From positions 1 to 64,000 of the forward strand of contig DATBHB010000193.1 in NCBI GenBank assembly GCA_036557705.1: a stretch of DNA of 64,000 bases, written 5' to 3'. Below, one piece after another: positions 23,844-33,010 of the stretch. How positions within the stretch are numbered: the stretch's first letter is position 1; each line of letters begins with the position of its first letter. The notes under the pieces were generated by a model, which saw only the letters and a program-made list of their open reading frames with translations, did not search any database and had not been told where the DNA came from. A program made the position numbers and the translations under genes. This DNA is from VAZQ01 sp036557705 (GTDB taxonomy: Bacteria; Pseudomonadota; Alphaproteobacteria; Rhizobiales; Xanthobacteraceae).

Positions 23844-25037
23844 CTACTTCCAGGCGCCCTGATCGGAATCCCAGCGCTTGCCCTTGAGATCTCTGGCAAG
23901 GCGGTCGATCAGTGCATCTACATCGACCAGATCGGCCTCTTCGCTTCCCCCGCTCATGAACTTCAATCGCGGGTCAGGACCGTCGTCCACGATATCGATG
24001 GCAATATCTCCGAGCCAGGCGATCAACGCGTTATTCGAACGAAGCTTTTCGGGTCCAATCAGCAGGACCGTTTCGATGCGATCGGAAAGGTTGAGCCCGG
24101 GGATCGACTGACTTGGGCGTTTGAGCGCGACCTTCAACTCGCCGGTGGCATCGTTCCAGGCGGCGCCCTCAAGCGTCGCCGCAAAATTCGTTGCAAGCGA
24201 ACCCGCTACAGCCGACGCAAGGCGATCCCTGTCGAACGTCGCACTGCCCGCCTTCCACTCCGCGGCGGGAAAGCGTACCGCCCGCTCGATGGCATAGACG
24301 CCGGGGGTCCAGCCGGCGTCCAGGACTCCAGGCAAGCTCTTGAACTTCCTGATCAGGGCGGCGGCGCGCGCGGGATCGACGAATACTTGCAGCTCCTGTT
24401 CTGCACTCCGCAAAGCAGAGCAATCGACGGCGAGGCTTTCCAATACTGTCTTTACATTTTCTTTCCTGACTTCCCTCACCAAGTCGGCAAAGGCGTCGCG
24501 CTTGGCCCTGACTGCGACAGCTCCCGGCGAGACTTCGGTGAAATCCTCCGGCTCCGCGACGAGCGTGCTGTCGCTCGCCTGGCCGTCGAAAAACTCCTTC
24601 TCGCTTACATCGGCGTTGCCGGTTGAGACTACGTCCCATTTCTCATTGCCCAGAGTGATCGAGCCTTCGAAGCTCACTGTCTTACCGACCGGCTTGCGCA
24701 GCAGGTCCACGGCGACCCGTTGCCCCGTCTCCTGCGTCTGCCCCGAACCCGTCAGCCGCGTCCCCTCGGCTTTGAGCGTTACAGCAAACCGGTCCTTGCG
24801 GGACGACGTCATCGACACCGAATGGCAGACATCGAGCACCGCGGATGTGATTCTCCCGCCCTGGCGAGTTTCCTTGAGAAAACCCTCCGCCGGCAGGTCG
24901 CCGAAGAAATCATCCGAGAGCTGGAAGTAACGCGCCGTCTCATTCGGGGTGGGCGCATTTCTCTGCGTTTGGCCGTGAGCCCCTGCGCCTAAAGCAGCCA
25001 TAAGCAGGCCCGTCGCCAAAGACCTCAGAGCGCTCAT
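23844..25037 (-). CDS. Secreted hypothetical protein (397 aa)
   Basis: A 397-residue protein with a signal peptide (MSALRSLATGLLMAALGAGA HGQ). The mature part contains ETARYFQLSDDFFGDLP, AVLDVCHSVSMTSSRKDRFA, GQRVAVDLLRKPVGKTVSFEG, a central KENVKTVLESLAVDCSALR and a C-terminal ETVLLIGPEKLRSNNALIA. No catalytic motif is recognised. Two cysteines (LDVCHS, AVDCSA) could pair. The C-terminal VDVDALIDRLARDLKGKRWD looks like a soluble helix. I do not recognise the family. It is convergent with the HNH-like gene, with an 18-bp gap. Confidence 0.7.
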   Translation of the reverse strand: MSALRSLATGLLMAALGAGAHGQTQRNAPTPNETARYFQLSDDFFGDLPAEGFLKETRQGGRITSAVLDVCHSVSMTSSRKDRFAVTLKAEGTRLTGSGQTQETGQRVAVDLLRKPVGKTVSFEGSITLGNEKWDVVSTGNADVSEKEFFDGQASDSTLVAEPEDFTEVSPGAVAVRAKRDAFADLVREVRKENVKTVLESLAVDCSALRSAEQELQVFVDPARAAALIRKFKSLPGVLDAGWTPGVYAIERAVRFPAAEWKAGSATFDRDRLASAVAGSLATNFAATLEGAAWNDATGELKVALKRPSQSIPGLNLSDRIETVLLIGPEKLRSNNALIAWLGDIAIDIVDDGPDPRLKFMSGGSEEADLVDVDALIDRLARDLKGKRWDSDQGAWK

Positions 25038-25150
25038 AGGGATCCTCCCGCTCGATTCATCGAGAATACCCTACGCGTAGAAGAGGTGCACGCCAAGAAG
25101 CCTGGCGCGGGGCGGTTCAAGGACTGGAGCGCCAACAGATCAGAGGAATC

Positions 25151-25184
25151 AAAAAACCTGGCGCCGCCTTCCGGCGGCGTCAGG
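25151..25184 (-). terminator. Rho-independent terminator of the membrane protein gene
   Basis: On the minus strand, CCTGACGCCGCC, loop GGAA, GGCGGCGCCAGG forms a 12-bp stem with one mismatch, followed directly by TTTTTT. It lies about 30 bp after the stop of the leftward gene 25213-25953. Confidence 0.85.
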
Positions 25185-25212
25185 GTCGCTAATGTTCGCC
25201 GGCGGGTTTGGC

Positions 25213-25953
25213 TTAAAGGCTGCCGCCCATCGCCGAACTGCTGGTGGTGGTCACGGTACGCGACCGCTCAGGGGCGGGCCGCATAAAGCTCATAGCCGCG
25301 CCGCTGAGCGCGCTGCCGGTCAACACGACTGTTGCGCCGACGACGAGCAAAGCAACGAGCGTCAGGTAACCCGGAAAGGTTCCAACTACCGCGAGAATAC
25401 CGAGTATGAGCGCCGCAATTCCCGCGAGCGCCTGCGTGCCCGCCGACCCTATCGCCATCTCGCCGACGAGCATCTGGCTGCCGGAGCGCCAGTCCGTCGC
25501 CTCTCTGCTCATCAGCGACATCCGCTTGAGCGTCTGCAGATGCCAGACCGAATTGCTGGTGACGACCAGCCCAGCGCCGTAAACGATTACAGCGATCGAG
25601 GTCAGTACGACCGTGTAGAGACCAAGCAAGGCAAGGATGCCGAGGATGATCCCGGCCGCCCCAACCAGGAACAGGGCCGCCACATCGCTTCCGCCGCTGA
25701 ACTCTTGCACCTGCTCTCCCTGCCCGTACATGATGTTGGCGTATTCCGTCAGCATCGTCCCGGCCTGGATCAACAGCGCCGCTCCGAACACGATCACTGC
25801 GATCGCAGCCAGGATTTCAGAATGAACGCCTGTCAGTCCGATAATCGCCAAAACGACAGTGGCGATTCCGCCGACCGCGTCAACAAACCCCCCATAGTCG
25901 GCAAAACTCCCATAGCTCATTTCCCCCGGCATCGTTCCAGATCTTACGGCCAT
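25213..25953 (-). CDS. Integral membrane protein with six or more helices, likely stress-induced
   Basis: A 246-residue hydrophobic protein made of three similar two-helix units: IATVVLAIIGLTGVHSEILA / AIAVIVFGAALLIQAG, LFLVGAAGIILGILALLGLY / SIAVIVYGAGLVVTS and ALAGIAALILGILAVVGTFP / YLTLVALLVVGATVVLTG. Each has an L-x-I-L-G-hydrophobic motif, so internal triplication is likely. The C-terminus is Ser/Thr-rich. Upstream is a perfect EcfG-type promoter and downstream a strong terminator, so it is a single-gene transcript in the general stress regulon (inference). A GAGGAG site precedes the ATG. Confidence 0.8.
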   Translation of the reverse strand: MAVRSGTMPGEMSYGSFADYGGFVDAVGGIATVVLAIIGLTGVHSEILAAIAVIVFGAALLIQAGTMLTEYANIMYGQGEQVQEFSGGSDVAALFLVGAAGIILGILALLGLYTVVLTSIAVIVYGAGLVVTSNSVWHLQTLKRMSLMSREATDWRSGSQMLVGEMAIGSAGTQALAGIAALILGILAVVGTFPGYLTLVALLVVGATVVLTGSALSGAAMSFMRPAPERSRTVTTTSSSAMGGSL

Positions 25954-26066
25954 AGCACTTCTCCTCTTTTCCGATACGGCCAGCAGCGCCGCAGTCCCGG
26001 CGCCAGCTACGAGCCGTCATTCCAATAACGCTCAAATGGCAAAAAAGTACCGCTATTTAATGATGT

Positions 26067-26092
26067 AACGTTCCAGAATTAACTAACGTTCC
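26067..26092 (-). promoter_or_regulatory. EcfG-type general stress promoter (GGAAC-N17-CGTT)
   Basis: Read leftward, GGAAC at 26092-26088, exactly 17 bases, then CGTT at 26070-26067. This matches the alphaproteobacterial sigma-EcfG consensus (GGAAC, 16-17 bp, CGTT). The start of the membrane protein gene is about 110 bp downstream. A second copy of the TAACGTTCCAGAA unit forms the -35 half, giving an 18-bp-period direct repeat (26066-26078 and 26084-26096). Confidence 0.75.
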
Positions 26093-26181
26093 AGAACTCA
26101 ACGGTTCGCGGATGTTATAATTTAGATTAATAATCGAGATCAGATCTATCCGGGCTGGTAAGCTTCCCCCCCCGCCGCGTC

Positions 26182-28371
26182 TCAGGACGCCGATGCCAAA
26201 TCGGCGCCATTGCTCGCCGCGAGGTCGTTCCTGCTCGCATAATCCCTCCGCTCAACGGCGTCGCCATCGCCTTGGAGCACTTCCCATTCGGTTGTATCGC
26301 CTTCGCGCCAAAACCGCAGGTCGAATTTGCGCTCGCCGAGAGGCACATCGGTGAGCATCAGGTCGGGCAGCCAGTGCGGCAAAACCGGATCGATATAGAG
26401 CTTTTGCCGCGGGGCGTCGGGCTGGAACCCAACGATTGCCTGGAGCAGGTGGAACACCGAACCGGCAGCCCAGGCTTGCGGGACGTTGGCGCCAACATAT
26501 TGGACGGGAAAATTGGTAGATTCGCGTTCAATGCCTGCATAGAGTTCGGGCATCTGGTTGAGAGCGAAATATCTCGCCGCCGCACTGATGTCGCGAGCGA
26601 CCCGGGCGGCCTCGGCGGCAAAGCCATAGCGGCGGAAGCCCATGGCGATGATCCCGTTGTCATGGGGCCATACCGACCCGTTCTGGTAGGAATACGGATT
26701 GTAAGCCGGATGCTTCGCCGAAAGCGTTCGGATGCCCCAGCCGCTCCTCATGTCTGATTGCATCAATCGATTGACGATGCGTTCGGCGCGCTCCGTCGGG
26801 ACGATTCCCGACCACAGACAGTGGCCGGGGTTGGAAGCGACTGTCAGAACCTTCGACTTCTCGCCGTCCAGAGCGTATGCGTAGAAGCCCAACTCATCAT
26901 CCCAGAATGCCTCGTTGAAACGCCGGAACAGGGCTCGCGCTTTGTCTCGGAGCGCGCCGGCACGCTCGGCTTGGCCCAGTTCCTCGAAAATTTCGGCCAT
27001 GCGCAGCCAAGCGTCGTACACATAGCCCTGGAGCTCGCAAAGCGCCTTCGGTCCCTTGACCGGCGACCCGTCAGGATACATCACGGCATCGCCGGAATCC
27101 TTCCAGCCCTGGTTTTCGTATCCAACCGGCGAGCGCGTTGCATATTCCTGAAATCCGTCGCCGTCCCGGTCCCCATAGTTGTCAATCCAGTCCAGGCAGG
27201 CTTCCGCTGTAGGGAGGTGGCGCGTAAGAAGTTGTTTGTCGCCGGTGCAACGCCAGGCGACGTGCAGCACGATGAGATAGAGCATGGTGGCGTCGGCAGT
27301 ACCGTAATAAGGCGTGTGCGGTATTTTGCGGAAATGCGCGAGCTCGCCGTGGCGGATCTCATGCATGATCTTTCCCGGTTCCGCATCGCGATAATCGTCG
27401 CGTTCCCTGGCTTGCAGGGAGCCGAGCGTATCGAGAGCTCCGCAGGCGAAACCCGGATACACGATTGCGTTCTGGAGCGAGGCGATCAGAGTATCGCGGC
27501 CGAACAGGGTTACGAACCAGGGTACCCCTGCCGCCGAGACGATTTCCAGGTGATCCTTCCCAGGCATGGGCAGACGCAGGGCCGCCATATCATCGATGCC
27601 CTGATGAAAGAACCAATAGAAATACTCATTCGCGGTCTGGATCTTGAGCACGTTTTTCTGCCACTGTGCGAGCCTCTCGGCGACTTCAGACCGTTCGCTG
27701 TCGATGATGCACTCCTTCGGAGCTTCCAGGCGTACCCGTCCATCGCCCGGCTCGTAGAGCAGACAGCAGTGCCAGGCTGCGCCCGGGGGGAGTTCGACTT
27801 CGAAGCTGAGGCGGCCGTTGGCATAGACCGGCGGCGATCCGGCTTGGCGGGTCACAACGGTTATCTCCCGGCAGAAATCCCGGTTTCGATAGACCGTCCT
27901 CAACTGGGACTTCTCGACTGACCACTCGGTAATGATCCGGCCGCGCCGGACGATCTGTCCGGACTTCACTTCGAACAGGTCGGCAAAGTCGCTGCGTATC
28001 GCAATCTCCAGATTGAAACACACCCGCTTCATTCCGTGATTGACGAGATCCAGATCTTCGTGAACGCCGCCGCTGATGGACCGCCCGATAACGAGGCCCA
28101 GCGTACGCGGCGGGATTTCGTCCTCCTCCGTTTTGATTGTCCGATTTACAAGGTAAATGCGTGCCGCGTAATGAGAGATATTGCTGCCGTTGAGCAAATC
28201 CCACAATTCGCCGTTCGCATAGATGTCCCAGCTGCTGATGATCCGGGTGTCGAGAAAATAAAATCCTTTGTCGCTTGGCCATGGAATCCGGCCGTCCTTC
28301 TCGGTCAACAGAATGCCGTTTCCCTGGTGCAATGCGATCTGCGATGCGCCGACATGGATCTCGAAAGCCAT
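26182..28371 (-). CDS. Amylo-alpha-1,6-glucosidase / glycogen debranching-type enzyme
   Basis: A 729-residue protein. Residues 1-220 form the glycogen-debranching N-terminal beta domain (IHVGASQIALHQGNGILLTE, GFYFLDTRIISSWDIYANGE). Residues 300-720 form an (alpha/alpha)6 barrel: VPWFVTLFGRDTLIASLQNA, HEIRHGELAHF, DNYGDRDGDGFQEY, NQGWKDSGDAVMYPDG and YQNGSVWPHDNGIIAMG. Acidic residues in these segments are the likely catalytic pair. Relatives trim alpha-1,6 branches or hydrolyse related glucosides. The ATG at 28371 is preferred to 28494, which would overlap pgl. It is the last gene of the tkt-zwf-pgl cluster, linking oligosaccharide release to the pentose phosphate route. Confidence 0.85.
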   Translation of the reverse strand: MAFEIHVGASQIALHQGNGILLTEKDGRIPWPSDKGFYFLDTRIISSWDIYANGELWDLLNGSNISHYAARIYLVNRTIKTEEDEIPPRTLGLVIGRSISGGVHEDLDLVNHGMKRVCFNLEIAIRSDFADLFEVKSGQIVRRGRIITEWSVEKSQLRTVYRNRDFCREITVVTRQAGSPPVYANGRLSFEVELPPGAAWHCCLLYEPGDGRVRLEAPKECIIDSERSEVAERLAQWQKNVLKIQTANEYFYWFFHQGIDDMAALRLPMPGKDHLEIVSAAGVPWFVTLFGRDTLIASLQNAIVYPGFACGALDTLGSLQARERDDYRDAEPGKIMHEIRHGELAHFRKIPHTPYYGTADATMLYLIVLHVAWRCTGDKQLLTRHLPTAEACLDWIDNYGDRDGDGFQEYATRSPVGYENQGWKDSGDAVMYPDGSPVKGPKALCELQGYVYDAWLRMAEIFEELGQAERAGALRDKARALFRRFNEAFWDDELGFYAYALDGEKSKVLTVASNPGHCLWSGIVPTERAERIVNRLMQSDMRSGWGIRTLSAKHPAYNPYSYQNGSVWPHDNGIIAMGFRRYGFAAEAARVARDISAAARYFALNQMPELYAGIERESTNFPVQYVGANVPQAWAAGSVFHLLQAIVGFQPDAPRQKLYIDPVLPHWLPDLMLTDVPLGERKFDLRFWREGDTTEWEVLQGDGDAVERRDYASRNDLAASNGADLASAS

Positions 28372-28454
28372 CCTGCGATTCTCCGGCGGCCAGCTCGTTC
28401 GAGCCGGTCCTCCTTCTCGCGACCAACGCGGGAGCGGAATGCTCCGCGGCCTGT

Positions 28455-29192
28455 TCAAGCTCCCCCTTCGGCGGCGCTCCGATCGGTGAACCAATGCAGG
28501 CGGCCAACCGGGCGAATACGTCCCGCCGGAATTCGTCGATCGCCGGCCCGAGCGCGTGCGACGACCTGCCGTTTGGATTCTCCCGTCGCCAGGAACGCGG
28601 CATCGCGGCTGCTGTTGAGAGCCGGGTAGGTCAGCGTGATCCGCGTCTCGGCTGCCTCGTCGCGCACCGCAACCGCCCAGCGGCGTTCCTCGTCAAGCGC
28701 GGGATCGCCGGGAAACAGCGAAGCCGTGTGCCCGTTCTCGCCGATGCCGAGCAGATTGACGTCAAAGATCGGCCGCCTGGAATCGAGATTTTCTCCGCCG
28801 TAGAAGCGCTTCAGCACGTTCTCGTAGTCCGCGGCAGACTGCTCCGGCGAGATGTTTTCCGTCGGGATTGCGTGGACCCTGGCGGCGTCAATCGGAGCCT
28901 TCGCGAGAAGCGCCTCGTACACCATGCGATAATTGCTGCGGGGATCGTTTTTCGGCACGAAACGCTCGTCACCCCAGAACCAGTGCACGCGCTGCCAAGG
29001 AAAGCGCGACGCTACGCTCGGGTCCGCTAGGCGCTCGTAGAGCAGGCGCGGGGTCGATCCGCCAGAGAGGCAAATGGCAAACTCGCCCACGGCCGCTTGT
29101 GCAAGACCGCACAGCCATTCGGCGACCTCGCGCGCAAGCGTGTTCGGATCCGCAAAGACGCGGTGCTCGGCGGATTCGGCGACATCATTCAT
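28455..29192 (-). CDS. pgl: 6-phosphogluconolactonase
   Basis: A 245-residue DevB/SOL-type lactonase, second step of the oxidative pentose phosphate (and Entner-Doudoroff) route. Family motifs: FAICLSGGSTPRLLYERLA near residue 38-56, VHWFWGDERFVPKNDPRSNY and FDVNLLGIGENGHTASLFPG with the catalytic His. TLTYPALNSSR and FLATGESKRQVV follow. The length is normal. It is 35 bp downstream of zwf, with which it acts directly: Zwf produces the lactone and this enzyme hydrolyses it. Cytoplasmic. Confidence 0.95.
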   Translation of the reverse strand: MNDVAESAEHRVFADPNTLAREVAEWLCGLAQAAVGEFAICLSGGSTPRLLYERLADPSVASRFPWQRVHWFWGDERFVPKNDPRSNYRMVYEALLAKAPIDAARVHAIPTENISPEQSAADYENVLKRFYGGENLDSRRPIFDVNLLGIGENGHTASLFPGDPALDEERRWAVAVRDEAAETRITLTYPALNSSRDAAFLATGESKRQVVARARAGDRRIPAGRIRPVGRLHWFTDRSAAEGGA

Positions 29193-29227
29193 GGCCTGAG
29201 CATCTCCTGCGGTGTTGGCCTGCCTGG

Positions 29228-30832
29228 CTAAATTGCCGTTCTCGGCTTACGCTCGAATTCCGGTGCGGTCGTGCGATCCGATGCCGGTTTGACTCGGCTT
29301 GACTGGTGCCGACTGAGCGCCCATGCAGCATCGAGCGGTCGCCAGACGTGTCCGTCACGCGCCAACAGCTGATCGGCTTCGGCCGGGCCGGCACTGCCGG
29401 CGGGGTAGATCGGTATCGCAGTTTCGCGCTCGCGCGACCAGGCGTCGAGCATTGGCTGAACCAGTCGCCAACCGGCCTCGATGCTCGCCGCCGGCTTGAA
29501 TAAGGTCGGGTCGCCGATCATGCAGTCGTAGATCAGGGTCTCGTAACCGGTGCTTGGCGCGCGATCGAAATAGTCGCGATAGTCGAATTCGAGGTCGACC
29601 CCGGCCATGCGCACGCTCGGCCCGGGGATCTTGGCATTGAACCGCAGCGTCGCGCCTTCATCGGGCTGAATGTAGAGGATCAGATCGTTTGCAGCGAGCC
29701 GCTCGACCGGCGTATCGCGAAAGAGGCCGAAAGGCGCTTGTTTGAATCGAATCACGATTTCGGTACGGCGCCTGGCCAGCGCCTTTCCGGTGCGCAGGTA
29801 AAAAGGCACGCCGGCCCAGCGCCAATTCTCGATCATCAGCTTGAGCGCGACGTAGGTTTCGGTCGTCGAATCGGGCGCAACATCGGACGCGCGCCGGTAG
29901 GCAACAACGTTCTTTCCATCGACGACGCCGGCACCGTACTGGCCGCGCACCACGTCGCGACGCACCGCCTGGGCGTCGAATGGACGCACTGCATCGAGCG
30001 CCTTGTCCTCCTCGGCGCGCACTGCGTGTGCGCCGAAGCAAGACGGCGGCTCCATGGCGACCAGCGAAAGGAGCTGACAAAGATGATTTGGCACCATGTC
30101 GCGAAGCGCGCCGGTCTTGTCGTAAAATTTACCGCGACGCTCCACCCCGACGGTTTCGGCGACGGTAATTTGCACATGATCGATGCGGTCGCGGTTCCAG
30201 ATCGGTTCGAAAATGCCGTTCGCGAACCGGAGCACCATGATGTTCTGAACGGTTTCTTTTCCGAGGTAATGGTCGATCCGATAAATCTGATGCTCGTCGA
30301 TGACGCGGAGCAAGTCGCGATTGAGTTCCTGAGCCGACCGCAGATCGGTCCCGAAGGGCTTTTCGACGATGACACGGCGCCAGCGTCCTTCGCTCTCATG
30401 CAGTAGACCGGCGGCAGCAAGGCGCTGGACGACTTTCGCGAAGGCCTGCGGGGGCGTCGCCAGGTAGAATAAATAATTGCCCTCCGTGCCGCGCTCTTCG
30501 TCCGTTTTTTCCAGGAGCCGCTTGAGTTGCTCATAAACGGCCGGATCATCGAAGTCGCCGAGCAGGTAGAGCATCCGGTTCGCAAGCCACTGCCAATCGG
30601 ACCGCCGGGCATCGCTGCCAAACTGGTGAAGCCCTTCGCCGAGATCGCGGCGGAATTTCTCGTCGTCAAGGTTCGCCCGCGCTATCCCGATGAGCGCGAA
30701 CTGTTGGGGCAGCAATTGCGCGCGGCAAAGGTTGTAAAGCGCCGGAAGGAGCAAGCGCCTGGTAAGATCGCCCGCGGCGCCGAAGATCACGACCGCGCAC
30801 GGAGGAGCGGCTGTTTTTGTCTCCAGCTCCAT
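29228..30832 (-). CDS. zwf: Glucose-6-phosphate 1-dehydrogenase
   Basis: A 534-residue NADP(+)-dependent enzyme that oxidises glucose 6-phosphate to the 6-phosphogluconolactone. The coenzyme motif is VVIFGAAGDLTRRLLLPALY. The active-site block is YRIDHYLGKETVQN, with the substrate-binding Arg/His/Lys. VIVEKPFGTDL and the C-terminal YETLIYDCMIGDPTLFKPA, with WRLVQPMLDAW, are as in the family. The C-terminus has about 40 extra residues, including SRVKPASDRTTAPEFERKP, beyond the usual end. The gene lies between tkt and pgl on the same strand with gaps of about 15 and 35 bp. Confidence 0.95.
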   Translation of the reverse strand: MELETKTAAPPCAVVIFGAAGDLTRRLLLPALYNLCRAQLLPQQFALIGIARANLDDEKFRRDLGEGLHQFGSDARRSDWQWLANRMLYLLGDFDDPAVYEQLKRLLEKTDEERGTEGNYLFYLATPPQAFAKVVQRLAAAGLLHESEGRWRRVIVEKPFGTDLRSAQELNRDLLRVIDEHQIYRIDHYLGKETVQNIMVLRFANGIFEPIWNRDRIDHVQITVAETVGVERRGKFYDKTGALRDMVPNHLCQLLSLVAMEPPSCFGAHAVRAEEDKALDAVRPFDAQAVRRDVVRGQYGAGVVDGKNVVAYRRASDVAPDSTTETYVALKLMIENWRWAGVPFYLRTGKALARRRTEIVIRFKQAPFGLFRDTPVERLAANDLILYIQPDEGATLRFNAKIPGPSVRMAGVDLEFDYRDYFDRAPSTGYETLIYDCMIGDPTLFKPAASIEAGWRLVQPMLDAWSRERETAIPIYPAGSAGPAEADQLLARDGHVWRPLDAAWALSRHQSSRVKPASDRTTAPEFERKPRTAI

Positions 30833-30847
30833 TTCAGCCCGTCCTCG

Positions 30848-33010
30848 TCATGCCGGCCGGCCTTTACGTTTCGCGATCTGCGCCATGGCCGCGGCGGTCA
30901 CCTTTTCAGGTGTGAATCCGAACTTGGTCAACACGTCCTTGAGCGGTGCCGAGGAGCCGAATGTGTGCATCCCGATCTTCGCACTGTCAGTGCCGACGTA
31001 TCGATCCCAGCCGATCACGGAGCCGAGTTCCACCGAGACCCGCGCAGTCAGGTCAGGAGGCAGAACCGCGTTGCGATAGGACTGGTCCTGCTGCTCGAAC
31101 AGTTCCCAGGACGGCATGCTCACGACTCTTGCCGAAATGTCTTTCTGTGCGAGTTCCTCATATGCGTTGAGGCAGAGAGCGACTTCGCTGCCTGTGCCGA
31201 TCAGGATGACCTGCGGTTTGCCGGCCTTTGCATCGGCAAGAACATAGGCGCCGCGGGCGAGCCCGGACGCAGGCGCATAGCGCCCGCGGTCGATTGTGGG
31301 GAGAGCTTGGCGGCTCAGCACGAGACAGGCCGGCTGGTGCTTGAGCCTGATTATCACGCGCCAGGCTTCGGTCACTTCATTGGCGTCCGCCGGACGCAGC
31401 GTTATCAGCCCGGGAATTGAGCGCAGCGCAATGAGTTGCTCGACCGGCTGATGGGTCGGACCGTCCTCGCCGAGACCGATCGAATCGTGGGTGAACACAA
31501 AGATTGCCGGAAGTTCCATCAGCGCGCTCAGCCGAATAGGCGGCTTCATGTAGTCCGAGAAAATGAGGAAGGTCGATCCGTAGGCGCGGATTTTCGACAG
31601 CGCCAGACCGTTGACGATCGCCCCCATGGCATGTTCGCGGATGCCGAAGTGCAGGTTTCGGCCGCCCGGCGAGGCTGCCTCCAAATCGCCCGCGCCTTGA
31701 AATGTCAGTCGCGTCTTGGTGGAGGGAGCAAGATCCGCTGCGCCGCCGACGAGCCACGGGTATTTCGGCGCGATGGCGTTGAGCACCTTGCCGGAAGAGT
31801 CGCGCGTGGCGAGCCCCTTGGCATCGGCCGGAAATTCCGGCAGATCGGAATCCCAGCCTTCCGGCAGCTCGCGCTTCTGCATAAGCTCGATTTCTTCGGC
31901 AAGTTCCGGATATTTCTTGGCGTAAGCATCAATCAGCTCAAGCCACTCATTGCGAAGGGCTCGCCCGCGCCGGCCGATGCCGTCGCGGAAATGCTCGCGC
32001 ACGCCAGCGGGTACCAGGAATTTCGCGTCCTCGGGCCAGCCGTAGCTGCGCTTGGCAAGGCGCACTTCGTCCTCGCCCAGCGGCTCGCCATGAGCCTCGC
32101 TGGTGTCGTGCTTGTGAGGAGCCCCGTAGCCGATATGACTTTCCACGATGATGAGGCTCGGCGCATCCGTTGTGTGTCGTGCCGCCTCGATGGCACGCGC
32201 CAGACGATCGGTATCGTTGGCGTCGCCGAGGCGCTGCACGTGCCAGCCGTAAGCAAGGAAACGCGCGGCCACGTCCTCGGTGGACGCCAGTTCCGTATGG
32301 CCTTCGATGGTGATCCGGTTGTTATCGTATATCCAACAGAGATTGCCCAGCATCAGATGGCCGGCGAGCGACGCGGCCTCGCTCGACACGCCCTCCATCA
32401 GATCGCCGTCGCCACACATCACATACACGTTGTAATCGAAGATCCTGAATTCGGGTCGGTTAAAACGTTGCGCAAGCCACCGCGCCGCAATCGCCATGCC
32501 CACGCTTGTAGCGCAGCCCTGACCCAGAGGTCCGGTCGTGGTTTCGACGCCGGTAGTCCAGCGGTATTCGGGGTGGCCTGGACATTTGCTGTCGACCTGC
32601 CGAAAGCGCTTGATGTCATCGAGGGTCACCGAGGGCTCGCCAAGGCGTTCATAGCGGGCATTGACCGCCTTCACCCCGGTCAGATGCAGCATCGAGTAGA
32701 GCAGCATCGAGGCGTGCCCATTGGAGAGCACAAATCGATCGCGATTGGGCCAGATGGGGTCATCGGGATCGAAGCGAAGGAATTTTTGCCAGATCGTGTA
32801 GACGACCGGCGCCAGCGCCATCGGCGTGCCCGGATGGCCGGACTTCGCCTGCTGCACGGCATCGATCGACAGAGTACGAATGGTATTTATGCAAATCTCG
32901 TCGATTGAGCCGCGAGGAGTCGCAACTGCCGCTGCAGCCTCATTGAGGGGCCGCTTTCCGGCCCGGTTCTGCGACAGCACTCCCTGTGCAGACTCGCCTT
33001 GTCCTGTCAT
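30848..33010 (-). CDS. tkt: Transketolase
   Basis: A 720-residue thiamine diphosphate enzyme of the non-oxidative pentose phosphate and Calvin routes. Motifs: DAVQQAKSGHPGTPMALAP with the catalytic His near residue 60, VETTTGPLGQGCATSVGMAI, MCGDGDLMEGVSSEAASLAG and IYDNNRITIEGHTEL for ThDP/Mg binding, and HDSIGLGEDGPTHQPVEQL. The C-terminal GSEVALCLNAYEELAQKDI is also typical. The start at 33010 (MTGQGESAQ) is chosen because an AGGAA-type site precedes it; a longer frame to 33196 would add 62 residues without family similarity. About forty residues precede the usual family N-terminus. First gene of the tkt-zwf-pgl-debranching operon. Confidence 0.95.
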   Translation of the reverse strand: MTGQGESAQGVLSQNRAGKRPLNEAAAAVATPRGSIDEICINTIRTLSIDAVQQAKSGHPGTPMALAPVVYTIWQKFLRFDPDDPIWPNRDRFVLSNGHASMLLYSMLHLTGVKAVNARYERLGEPSVTLDDIKRFRQVDSKCPGHPEYRWTTGVETTTGPLGQGCATSVGMAIAARWLAQRFNRPEFRIFDYNVYVMCGDGDLMEGVSSEAASLAGHLMLGNLCWIYDNNRITIEGHTELASTEDVAARFLAYGWHVQRLGDANDTDRLARAIEAARHTTDAPSLIIVESHIGYGAPHKHDTSEAHGEPLGEDEVRLAKRSYGWPEDAKFLVPAGVREHFRDGIGRRGRALRNEWLELIDAYAKKYPELAEEIELMQKRELPEGWDSDLPEFPADAKGLATRDSSGKVLNAIAPKYPWLVGGAADLAPSTKTRLTFQGAGDLEAASPGGRNLHFGIREHAMGAIVNGLALSKIRAYGSTFLIFSDYMKPPIRLSALMELPAIFVFTHDSIGLGEDGPTHQPVEQLIALRSIPGLITLRPADANEVTEAWRVIIRLKHQPACLVLSRQALPTIDRGRYAPASGLARGAYVLADAKAGKPQVILIGTGSEVALCLNAYEELAQKDISARVVSMPSWELFEQQDQSYRNAVLPPDLTARVSVELGSVIGWDRYVGTDSAKIGMHTFGSSAPLKDVLTKFGFTPEKVTAAAMAQIAKRKGRPA

